Assembly (NCBI RefSeq): GCF_900086985.1
Contig: NZ_LT593974.1
Span: 1,984,001-2,048,000, forward strand
From: Halomonas sp. HL-93
GTDB taxonomy: Bacteria; Pseudomonadota; Gammaproteobacteria; Pseudomonadales; Halomonadaceae
DNA length: 64,000 bases
Direction: 5' to 3'
Shown here: positions 36,007 through 44,725 of the stretch, piece after piece
Position numbering within the stretch: the first letter of the stretch is position 1
How the letters are laid out: each line of letters begins with the position of its first letter
Translations under genes and position numbers: made by a program
Notes under the pieces: generated by a model
Seen by the model: only the letters and a program-made list of their open reading frames with translations
What the model was told of the DNA's origin: nothing
Database searches by the model: none

Positions 36007-37526
36007 AAGGGTTTATCTTCTTCGGTAATAGGCTTAAAGCGACGCAGTTCTAACAGCCGGTAGCCGGTGTAATTACCCAGCAGCAGAATCAGCGCCATTA
36101 ATATGAACTGGACGCCCAGGAAATTAAACGTGATGTGGCGTACCCAAGGGTTGTTCATCGCTAAAAATGCAATCACTGCGGTTAATAAGCTACCACCTCC
36201 CTGTATCAAGACCTGCTTGGGGCCTTCCTCTTCCCACAAAATCGACATCCGCTCAATCGTCCAGGCGAGAATGATCATCGGGAAGAATGTAATGGTCAGC
36301 CCCGCGTTGAGGCCCATTCGATACGCCAACACCGAAAACACCGAGATAATGGCAATGACGGTAATGATCACCGCCGAGACCCTAGCAACCAACAATAAAT
36401 TCAAATAAGACAAATAGTTACGGATAATCAACCCAACCGCGACCACCAGTAAAAAACCAATCAGACCGGTGGTAAGGCTGGTTTGAATGAAGGCGAGGGC
36501 GATTAATACCGGCATAAAAGTGCCTGAGGTTTTAATGCCGACCAACACGCGCAGAAACACCACCACCAGAGCCCCAATGGGGATTAACAAAATGGTTTGA
36601 AACAGCGCCTGTTCTTCAAGCGGCAAGCTATGAATCGAGAAGTTGAGCAGTGTGTCATTAGAGTTAAGATTACGCACCGCCGCCGAAGCGGGCTGGTGGT
36701 GAGTCATCATTGAAAAACTAACGTTGGAGTTGCTGCCTCCCTGGACTTCAAGCACAGCCTCGCCGGTCGTTTCCCACAACAATAAATTGTCGGGTTTGCC
36801 TTGCTCGCCAGTTACTGGATGAAAGAGCGACCAGGTTTCTTCATCTTCATCGAATACCTGGATCCAACTGGTTAGGGTTTGCCGACGGCGACCATCTTCT
36901 AAGAGCAAGCCACTCACCGCGCGTGCTTTTACCTCTGCCTGGTTCAATAGCCGGATAATCAGCGGCGCCGGATCGACCTCACCAAGCAGTAACCGGGCGT
37001 TCTCATCCTGACGTTCGCCGTTGATGTCACGAATCAGCTCACGAGCAAAGGTGGCATTATTGGCACTGCGCTCCCAGGCTTCCTCAATAAGTTGCTCGGC
37101 GGCGGAATCGAAAGGCGATTCCCACTCCACCGCTGGCGGCAGCTCCGGTGCGATTTGTACGGGCGCCTGGGCATCAGGTGAGACCAGCATTTGCACTGAA
37201 TAATAAAGTTGCTGTTCTCCATCGGCTTCGCGAATAGTCCACTCGGCACTGCGCCCGGTCTCATCGGATTGATAGGCGAGTCCATAGCCGGAAGAAGCTG
37301 TGTTCTCGGTTAATACACGATACCCTGACTGTTGTGTTGGCAGCGCGAAATCAACCTCTACGGGACCATCCTGGGCGTCAAAAGAAATAACCGCTTCAAT
37401 TTCCCAAACCTGGCGCTGTTCGTCCGGTACCCAAGGGATCTCAAACTGAATGTGGCGGTGAACACTCATCGCGATACCTGCAATGAGCAGCAAGCCGACG
37501 ATGAAATAAAACGGTAGCCGTGACAT
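36003..37526 (-). CDS. Inactive transglutaminase-like domain fused to seven membrane helices
   Basis: 507 residues from ATG 37526 (AAGGA 7 bases upstream; a TTG five codons earlier is the alternative). One N-terminal helix (FYFIVGLLLIAGIAM) is followed by about 250 periplasmic residues of transglutaminase-like fold, then about seven hydrophobic helices from residue 300 on. I see no clear Cys-His-Asp triad in the soluble part, in keeping with the inactive class. The middle member of a conserved cassette with an ATP-grasp ligase and a retropepsin-like lipoprotein; it may pass or hold the ligase product at the membrane. Confidence 0.83.
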   Translation of the reverse strand: MSRLPFYFIVGLLLIAGIAMSVHRHIQFEIPWVPDEQRQVWEIEAVISFDAQDGPVEVDFALPTQQSGYRVLTENTASSGYGLAYQSDETGRSAEWTIREADGEQQLYYSVQMLVSPDAQAPVQIAPELPPAVEWESPFDSAAEQLIEEAWERSANNATFARELIRDINGERQDENARLLLGEVDPAPLIIRLLNQAEVKARAVSGLLLEDGRRRQTLTSWIQVFDEDEETWSLFHPVTGEQGKPDNLLLWETTGEAVLEVQGGSNSNVSFSMMTHHQPASAAVRNLNSNDTLLNFSIHSLPLEEQALFQTILLIPIGALVVVFLRVLVGIKTSGTFMPVLIALAFIQTSLTTGLIGFLLVVAVGLIIRNYLSYLNLLLVARVSAVIITVIAIISVFSVLAYRMGLNAGLTITFFPMIILAWTIERMSILWEEEGPKQVLIQGGGSLLTAVIAFLAMNNPWVRHITFNFLGVQFILMALILLLGNYTGYRLLELRRFKPITEEDKPL

Positions 37527-37562
37527 CAAGATTCCTTTCAATAGTGACAGCAGAGGCTGTCG

Positions 37563-38402
37563 TTATTCTTCGTTATCGTCTGAATCGGCTGCTTCATCGT
37601 CAGCCGCCTGATCTGAAGGCTCTCCACCGGGAAACTCTGGCCGATCAAAACGGTAGGTTTCTGCCACATCGATAACGGCAATATCCAATAAAAAACGACG
37701 CCCAAGTAGGATCGGGTACTCTAGGTGACTACGATCATTCAGGGTAAATTCCACGTTTTCCCTCAATGGCCCTAGGTTTAAGAGCAAGGAAATAACGGGG
37801 CGCGAGTCGTCACCCGAAGCTTGCACAATGCGTACACGACGCTCAACGGGTGCCTCAATCCATTCATCGCGCAGTTTTTCAACGACCACATCGTCATCAT
37901 TAAGCGCTAATTTAAAGCGCACCCAGTCTTCGCCATCGCGCTCAAAAGGGGTGATATCCTTGGCAGACAGTGATGAGGTATTCGCGCCAGAGTCGACGCG
38001 GGCCTGCAGATAGGTACCGATGCCGGGCAAACCTACCCATTCATTACGACCCAGCAGAGTTTTACCATCTAATAAGCTGTCTTCTGCTTGGCATTCCTCA
38101 CGGATAATCACAGGCTCTTCATTGCGGGCGCCCAACTGTTGGACATCATCACGCAGCAAGCGAAGCAGGCTGCCGACTTCTCGTACATCGGCGGTAAATA
38201 CGTGTTGCTGGTCCAGTTGGCGCTGCTGGAGGGAGGCAGCGTTGCTGCACTGCTGGGATACATTGCTCTGTAGTTCATCCATGCGAAGGTTGAAAGCATC
38301 CTCATCAAGAGGAGGGGGCTTATTGGCAACAGGCTTTGGCACCGCACAACCAGTCGCCAAAAAAGCCATACCTACCATCAGCCATACAACACCTGGGCGC
38401 AT
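37563..38402 (-). CDS. Retropepsin-like aspartyl protease lipoprotein (ATP-grasp cassette)
   Basis: 279 residues. The signal peptide ends in a lipobox (MAFLATGC, Cys19). A short coiled region (about 35-95) precedes a retropepsin-like domain of the PF05618 type: GRNEWVGLPG, the catalytic RVDSGANTSSL with Asp137, and ILLGRRFLLD. The older label ATP-dependent zinc protease is probably a misnomer. The tail is highly acidic. ATG 38402 follows AAGGA and opens the signal peptide; the frame starts earlier without support. First gene of the cassette, 36 bp before the 7TM gene. Confidence 0.85.
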   Translation of the reverse strand: MRPGVVWLMVGMAFLATGCAVPKPVANKPPPLDEDAFNLRMDELQSNVSQQCSNAASLQQRQLDQQHVFTADVREVGSLLRLLRDDVQQLGARNEEPVIIREECQAEDSLLDGKTLLGRNEWVGLPGIGTYLQARVDSGANTSSLSAKDITPFERDGEDWVRFKLALNDDDVVVEKLRDEWIEAPVERRVRIVQASGDDSRPVISLLLNLGPLRENVEFTLNDRSHLEYPILLGRRFLLDIAVIDVAETYRFDRPEFPGGEPSDQAADDEAADSDDNEE

Positions 38403-38614
38403 AAGAGCTACATCCTTAAACAATAAGAGGATGAATGATAAGGAGTAGTAAGACCCGTTGTCCAACACCGCATGCTGTTTTCCCGCACAATCTATATTAT
38501 TTAACATAATATATATTATGCGAACCGGAAGAAAACAATTGACTTCAGGCGTTGCTGCCAGGCTAAACTAACCAATATTTGTACGAACAATACGGACTAT
38601 ATAGGAAATGCACA

Positions 38615-39160
38615 ATGAAAATCCGCATTCTAGCGATGGCAGCTCCCCTTTTATTCCTTTTGCTTGCAGGATGCTCAAGCGTCGACGTTGAAGATTATGC
38701 TGGCACTGAGCCACGCCTGGATATAGCAGACTACTTTACCGGCACCACCCGCGCTTGGGGTATGGTGCAGGATTATAGTGGTGAAGTTCAGCGTCGGTTT
38801 ACCGTCACCATTGATGGCCGTGTTGAAGACGACACGCTAATTCTGGATGAAGACTTCGAGTTTGCCGATGGTGAAACGGATCGGCGTGTATGGCGCTTCG
38901 AGCGTGTCGATGAACATCGCTGGGTAGGCACAGCCAACGACGTTGAGGGTCCTGTGGAGGCTCGCCAATATGGGCATGCATTTCACATGAACTACCCATT
39001 AGATGTGGATATCGGCGACAGAACGTTCAATTTCACTATGAATGACTGGATGTATCTTCAACCCGATGGACGCTTAATCAACCGTACGGAGATGAAAAAG
39101 TTCGGTGTAACCCTGGGTGAAATTACGCTGGTATTTGAGCAGGCGTCCCAGAGTCAGTAG
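38615..39160 (+). CDS. DUF3833 lipoprotein
   Basis: 181 residues. The signal peptide ends in a lipobox (LLFLLLAGC). The rest matches the DUF3833 family: YFTGTTRAWGMVQDYSGEVQ, RRFTVTIDG, and FNFTMNDWMYLQPDGRLINR. Family function is unknown; the fold looks like a calycin-type beta structure. ATG 38615 follows AGGAA by 7 bases. It is divergent from the ATP-grasp cassette, and a hairpin separates it from ectC. Confidence 0.85.
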   Translation: MKIRILAMAAPLLFLLLAGCSSVDVEDYAGTEPRLDIADYFTGTTRAWGMVQDYSGEVQRRFTVTIDGRVEDDTLILDEDFEFADGETDRRVWRFERVDEHRWVGTANDVEGPVEARQYGHAFHMNYPLDVDIGDRTFNFTMNDWMYLQPDGRLINRTEMKKFGVTLGEITLVFEQASQSQ

Positions 39161-39184
39161 CAAGCACGCTTTTAGCTTATCGTA

Positions 39185-39213
39185 AAACAACCTGCTAATT
39201 CAGCAGGCTGTTT
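39185..39213. terminator. Hairpin between the DUF3833 gene and ectC
   Basis: Stem AAACAACCTGCT / AGCAGGCTGTTT with one mismatch and a loop of AATTC, between convergent genes. The T run is short, but the A/T ends would serve both directions. Confidence 0.6.
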
Positions 39214-39248
39214 GGATACTACATCGGACTAAATTTTAGCGCCTGGCT

Positions 39249-39641
39249 TCAATCGTCAGCCGGTGCATACGAGCCATCTTCACGGTGTACTTCATTGCCG
39301 GTGATAGGCGGTGTGAATACACACGCTAAGTGCATGGTTTTATGAGCACGCAACAAGTGTTCGTCATGCTGGTCAAGAATGTAGATATCACCAGGCTTGA
39401 TGGGCCAAATTTTACCATCGGCTAGCGTTTCTACTTCGCCCTCACCCTCGATGCAGTACACGGACTCATAGTGATGCTTGTAATGAATATGTGTCTCGGT
39501 GCCTTCAAAGATGCGGGTGATATGGAATGAAAAGTTGCCACCGTCATTCGCCAATACCAAGCGCGTGCTGTCCCAGTTTCCGCTCTCGGCTGTTACTAGA
39601 CGATCTGTTTTGCGTGCTTCGTCAATATTGCGAACGATCAT
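39249..39641 (-). CDS. ectC: L-ectoine synthase
   Basis: 130 residues of the small cupin fold. It closes N-gamma-acetyl-diaminobutyrate to ectoine. Typical sequence: MIVRNIDEA start, [20 protein letters not shown], the metal-site region [20 protein letters not shown], and [24 protein letters not shown] is 9 bases before the ATG. Third gene of ectABC; 74 bp separate it from ectB, and this gap holds a GC-rich hairpin. Confidence 0.97.
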   Translation of the reverse strand: MIVRNIDEARKTDRLVTAESGNWDSTRLVLANDGGNFSFHITRIFEGTETHIHYKHHYESVYCIEGEGEVETLADGKIWPIKPGDIYILDQHDEHLLRAHKTMHLACVFTPPITGNEVHREDGSYAPADD

Positions 39642-39661
39642 ATTTGTGCTCCAATTTAAAG

Positions 39662-39680
39662 GCGGCCCGAGCGGGGCCGC
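39662..39680 (-). promoter_or_regulatory. Stem-loop between ectB and ectC
   Basis: A 7-bp GC stem (GCGGCCC / GGGCCGC) with a 5-base loop, followed leftward by CTTTAAATT. It lies about 20 bp before the ectC start. It could be a weak attenuator or a processing site that sets ectC level apart from ectAB. I looked here for a sigma-54 promoter, reported before ectC in H. elongata, and did not see TGGCAC-N5-TTGC. Confidence 0.5.
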
Positions 39681-39715
39681 ATATTTTATATCTTAGCGGG
39701 ATATTGGCAGCGTTG

Positions 39716-41005
<1,290 letters not shown>

Positions 41006-41056
41006 TCAATTTGCCAAGCGGGAGGAAATAGAAGATGACGCGAGCAGGAAAACCGG

Positions 41057-41635
41057 TTAGATATTGTGGGTATTGAACGGACCAATACGCACTAGGTTTT
41101 CCGGATCGTGCTCTCCTCCGAGCTGCTCGGTTGAAAAGTATTCACGGCTGTTCAAGGGGGCTTGCCAGCGCCCTGCCAGCCGCTTAAACAACCCCCAAGA
41201 AGCTAGGTTGTCCGGCGTGATAGTCGTCTCAAGATGATGCACATCGGCTAACTCGGGGCGTGACATGATGGCTTCTACCAAGCGGCGTGCCAAACCGGTA
41301 CCCCTGGCCTTCTCGCCCACGGCCACTTGCCATAAAAAATACGTATCCGGCGCGTTATCTTTGACGTAGCCAGAAACGAAGCCCACGACTTCACCCTCTT
41401 CATTGGTGGCAACGGCACAGGTGTCGCGAAACTGAGTGGCTAACAAGAGGTAAGCGTAGGCAGAATTTACATCGAGCGGAGGGCACGCTTTTATCAGCTC
41501 ATAAACGCCCCAGCCGTCTTCGGCATTGGGTTTGCGAATATATAGTGGGGTGTCCGCATGACCAACAACAGCATCAGCAACAGTAGGCCGAGCAAGATCA
41601 GCTGAAGGGGTAAACGGCGGTGTTGGGGTGCTCAT
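41057..41635 (-). CDS. ectA: L-2,4-diaminobutyrate acetyltransferase
   Basis: 192 residues, GNAT fold, acetylates diaminobutyrate at the gamma position. Sequence is very close to what I remember of Halomonas elongata EctA: SADLARPTVADAVVGH, the stretch CPPLDVNSAYAYLLLATQF, FVSGYVKDNAPDTYFLWQVA and VGEKARGTGLARRLVEA (CoA loop). The start is ATG 41635, matching the usual length; the frame opens 11 codons earlier. First gene of ectABC, with a good promoter just upstream. Confidence 0.97.
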   Translation of the reverse strand: MSTPTPPFTPSADLARPTVADAVVGHADTPLYIRKPNAEDGWGVYELIKACPPLDVNSAYAYLLLATQFRDTCAVATNEEGEVVGFVSGYVKDNAPDTYFLWQVAVGEKARGTGLARRLVEAIMSRPELADVHHLETTITPDNLASWGLFKRLAGRWQAPLNSREYFSTEQLGGEHDPENLVRIGPFNTHNI

Positions 41636-41667
41636 GGTTATGCTTCGCTGTTGCGAATTTGAACGCA

Positions 41668-41696
41668 ATTATAACAGCTGATTATGAGCAATTCAA
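41668..41696 (-). promoter_or_regulatory. Sigma-70-type promoter of ectABC
   Basis: Reading leftward: TTGAAT (41696-41691), exactly 17 bases, then a perfect TATAAT (41673-41668), 32 bp before the ectA ATG. The region upstream is AT-rich and contains another TATAAT, so osmotic control through a second promoter is possible, as in H. elongata where two promoters precede ectA. Confidence 0.7.
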
Positions 41697-41845
41697 AAGC
41701 CATGTTATTCAACCCCCTGTATTCGATAAATATTTATTATACGAGCTGTTTTTGCTGTCCTAATCCATCACCTTGCGCTTATTAGTTTAGCCCACCCAAG
41801 GTGGCTACCTGGGGCAGTTTCCCTCTCGACTTTTAAGTGTGAATT

Positions 41846-43228
41846 TCAACGAGCGGGCGTGCGCATAGTGACAAATTCTTCAGCGCCGGTGGGATGAATC
41901 CCCACCGTGTTATCGAAATCTTTTTTGGTCAGCCCCGCGCGCACTGCAATAGCGATTCCCTGAATGACTTCTCCGGCATCGTCACCCACCATATGCGCTC
42001 CGACCACTACATCGGTGGCCTCGTCCACCACTAGCTTCATTAAGGTTCGCTCCTGGCTGCCTGACAGAGTGTGTTTCATGGCCCGGAAATCGGTGCGGTA
42101 AACGCGAATGGTACCAAACTGCTGCCGTGCGGCTTCTTCCGATAGCCCTACCGTCCCAATGTTGGGATGGCAGAACACGGCAGTAGGTACGCGAGTGTAG
42201 TCCAGCGGCTCGGGGGCTACCGTTCCAAAATGGTGATCAACGAGCAGCATGGCTTCTGCAATAGCTACTGGCGTCAGCTCTGGCGTATCAATGAGGTCAC
42301 CCAAAGCTAGTATCGACGGGACATCGGTTTCAAAGCGCTCATTGACGTCTAGTTTGCCCTGCTCATTTAATGAAAGCCCTACCGATGCTAAGCCCAAACC
42401 CGCCACATTGGCGCGTCGTCCGGTTGCGGCTAGAACGGCATCCACTTCCATCGTATCGCCGTTGGTTAGGGCAACTTGGTAACCAGCCTCGTTTTTTTCG
42501 ATCGCCTCAATATTGGTATCAAAGTGAAGATGAACACCCTGTCGATCCATTTCCTGACGCGTGAATTCTCGCACTTCGTTATCAAACCCTTTGAGGAATA
42601 AATCACCGCGGTAGATAAGGTGCGCTTCACTGCCCAAACCATTAAAGATGCTGGCAAACTCGACGGCAATGTAGCCGCCTCCCAGCACTAAAAACCGCTC
42701 TGGCAAACGATCGAGATCAAAAATTTGATTGGAGGTTAATGTGTATTCACTACCCGGGAACGTTGGAACCCAAGGCCAGCCACCGGTTGCCAGTAAAATA
42801 CGCTGGGCCGTGACACGTTGCTCTTCGCCTTGCTGACGGCTAATCGCAACTGTATGGGCACCTTCTAGGCGGCCCCGCCCGTGATATAGGCTGACCCCGG
42901 CTGTCTCTAGCAAGCGTAGATAAATGCCATTAAGTCGCTTAATTTCGCTAGTTTTGTTGTCCCTTAACGTCGCCCAGTCGAAACTCGCCTCACCAGGCAA
43001 CTGCCAGCCGAAGCCAGTGGCATCATCGAACACACTGTTGAAATGGGATGCGTAGGCGTACAGCTTTTTGGGCACGCAGCCTACATTAACGCAGGTGCCG
43101 CCAAGATAACGGTCTTCCACAATAGCCACGCGGGCTCCTGTTGCTGCGGCCATTCGAGCCGTACGTACCCCACCAGACCCGGCGCCAATCACCAATAAAT
43201 CGTAGTCGTACTCCGCAACCTTTGACAT
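41846..43228 (-). CDS. gor: Glutathione-disulfide reductase
   Basis: 460 residues, FAD- and NADPH-dependent. FAD loop DLLVIGAGSGGVRTAR; redox disulfide GGTCVNVGCVPKK; NAD(P) loop VLGGGYIAVEFA; FAD motif ILALGDL; C-terminal active-site VGIHPTGAEEFVTMR. It keeps glutathione reduced in the cytosol. ATG 43228 follows AAAGGAG; the frame opens eight codons earlier. It is divergent from the carbonic anhydrase gene. A general thiol or mercuric reductase is excluded by the glutathione-type C terminus. Confidence 0.94.
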   Translation of the reverse strand: MSKVAEYDYDLLVIGAGSGGVRTARMAAATGARVAIVEDRYLGGTCVNVGCVPKKLYAYASHFNSVFDDATGFGWQLPGEASFDWATLRDNKTSEIKRLNGIYLRLLETAGVSLYHGRGRLEGAHTVAISRQQGEEQRVTAQRILLATGGWPWVPTFPGSEYTLTSNQIFDLDRLPERFLVLGGGYIAVEFASIFNGLGSEAHLIYRGDLFLKGFDNEVREFTRQEMDRQGVHLHFDTNIEAIEKNEAGYQVALTNGDTMEVDAVLAATGRRANVAGLGLASVGLSLNEQGKLDVNERFETDVPSILALGDLIDTPELTPVAIAEAMLLVDHHFGTVAPEPLDYTRVPTAVFCHPNIGTVGLSEEAARQQFGTIRVYRTDFRAMKHTLSGSQERTLMKLVVDEATDVVVGAHMVGDDAGEVIQGIAIAVRAGLTKKDFDNTVGIHPTGAEEFVTMRTPAR

Positions 43229-43377
43229 TGCAAACTCCTTTACTGCCAACACATCGCATGTTGACCAAATGATGCGAGAAGGTTAAAACCTCCCCTCAAT
43301 GTTGATACACCGGCTATTACGTTTTAACGACGAACGCACCTTGGTAATGATGGGCAACTAGTGTAACGGGAGACCTT

Positions 43378-44025
43378 ATGTCCGACCCTATTGAAACGTT
43401 ATTAGAGAATAATCGCGCATGGGCAGAGCGCATGTGCGAAGAAGACCCTGACTATTTTAAACGACTTTCACAGCAACAGAATCCGGACTATCTATGGATT
43501 GGCTGCTCCGACAGTCGCGTGCCTGCCAATCAAATCATCGCCCTTCCACCAGGTGAAGTCTTTGTTCACCGTAATGTTGCCAACTTGCTGCATCATACTG
43601 ATATGAATGCACTGTCGGTGGTGCAATTTGCGGTGGATGTGCTCCACGTAAGCCATATCATGATTGTTGGACATTATGGCTGCGGTGGTATCAAAGCTGC
43701 AGTAACCGGTGGCGAGTGCGGCGTTGTTGATTATTGGCTGCACTCCGTGCGTGAGCAGTACAATCAGCACCGTAGCTCTCTCGAACACCTTCCCATAGAC
43801 GAGCAAATTGACCGCATGTGTGAGCTGAATGTAAAGGCGCAAGTGAATAGTTTGTGCCGGACCAAAATTCTTCAGCGGGCCTGGCAACGCGGTCAACAGA
43901 TTTCAGTACATGGATGGGTGTATGGATTAAGCGATGGACGCGTAAAAGATCTTGATTGCACCATAAAAGGCCTCGACCAAGTGGAAACCTTATACCGCAT
44001 TGACCGCCTACAGGCTGGCGACTGA
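43378..44025 (+). CDS. can: Beta-class carbonic anhydrase
   Basis: 215 residues. Zinc ligands Cys43 in WIGCSDSRVPANQI, His99 and Cys102 in VGHYGCGGIKAAV, with the Asp45-Arg47 dyad; numbering lies one off E. coli Can. It interconverts CO2 and bicarbonate to feed carboxylases. GGGAGACC is 5 bases before the ATG. Monocistronic, with a hairpin separating it from convergent msrA. Confidence 0.96.
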   Translation: MSDPIETLLENNRAWAERMCEEDPDYFKRLSQQQNPDYLWIGCSDSRVPANQIIALPPGEVFVHRNVANLLHHTDMNALSVVQFAVDVLHVSHIMIVGHYGCGGIKAAVTGGECGVVDYWLHSVREQYNQHRSSLEHLPIDEQIDRMCELNVKAQVNSLCRTKILQRAWQRGQQISVHGWVYGLSDGRVKDLDCTIKGLDQVETLYRIDRLQAGD

Positions 44026-44029
44026 GCAC

Positions 44030-44059
44030 ATACCCCCGCAGTACTGCGTGCGGGGGTAT
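44030..44059. terminator. Hairpin between can and msrA
   Basis: An 11-bp perfect stem ATACCCCCGCA / TGCGGGGGTAT around an 8-base loop, between convergent genes. No clear T run follows, so termination efficiency is uncertain. Confidence 0.6.
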
Positions 44060-44076
44060 ACGTTCACCCTCAGCGA

Positions 44077-44715
44077 TTATCCAATGGGGCAGCTAACACC
44101 TGTCCCTTTAATCCCACAGTAACCATTGGGATTTTTGTAGAGATACTGCTGATGGTAAGCCTCGGCATAGTAGAAAGTATCCAACGGTTTTATTTCAGTC
44201 GTAATATCACCTTTTCCAGCGGCATGAAGCGCTTCTTGGAAGGCGTCGGCGCTCTCAAGGGCAGTCTCGTATTGCGCCGCTGTCGTGGTATAAATTGCCG
44301 AACGATACTGGGAGCCAATATCATTACCCTGGCGATTTTTTTGGGTTGGGTCGTGCTGTTCCCAAAAAACATTCAGTAAGGTAGCCAGCGATATTTGGCT
44401 CGGCTGGTAAATAATACGCACTGCTTCAGTGTGCCCAGTTCGTCCCGTACAGGTTTCCTCATAGGTAGGATTGGGCGTTTCGCCACCTGCGTAACCTGCC
44501 GCCGTCACGTAAACACCTGGGAGATCCCAAAACAGTCGCTCAACGCCCCAGAAGCAGCCCATCCCCACCACAAGCTCTTCCGACTGCGGAGGAAAAGGCG
44601 GATGCAGTGAGTGGCCGTTAACGGCATGGTGATCACTCGTGGCAATGGGTGACTGTCGGCCAGGCAAGGAAGGCTCAGCCTGGCGGGCTGTATTGTGATG
44701 TCCAAACACATGCAT
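44077..44715 (-). CDS. msrA: Peptide-methionine (S)-S-oxide reductase
   Basis: 212 residues. Active Cys54 in [33 protein letters not shown] and the [16 protein letters not shown]-terminal resolving-cysteine region are canonical. It repairs methionine sulfoxide in proteins. The ~45 residue N-terminal extension is His-rich, without a clear signal peptide. It begins 10 bp after tamB on the same strand, so it is probably the last gene of that operon. Confidence 0.95.
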   Translation of the reverse strand: MHVFGHHNTARQAEPSLPGRQSPIATSDHHAVNGHSLHPPFPPQSEELVVGMGCFWGVERLFWDLPGVYVTAAGYAGGETPNPTYEETCTGRTGHTEAVRIIYQPSQISLATLLNVFWEQHDPTQKNRQGNDIGSQYRSAIYTTTAAQYETALESADAFQEALHAAGKGDITTEIKPLDTFYYAEAYHQQYLYKNPNGYCGIKGTGVSCPIG

Positions 44716-44725
44716 AGTGTTTACC

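Noticed and set aside
37563..38402. Zinc protease label for the lipoprotein
   Set aside because: The visible signature is the aspartyl-protease DSGA motif; no HExxH zinc motif is seen.
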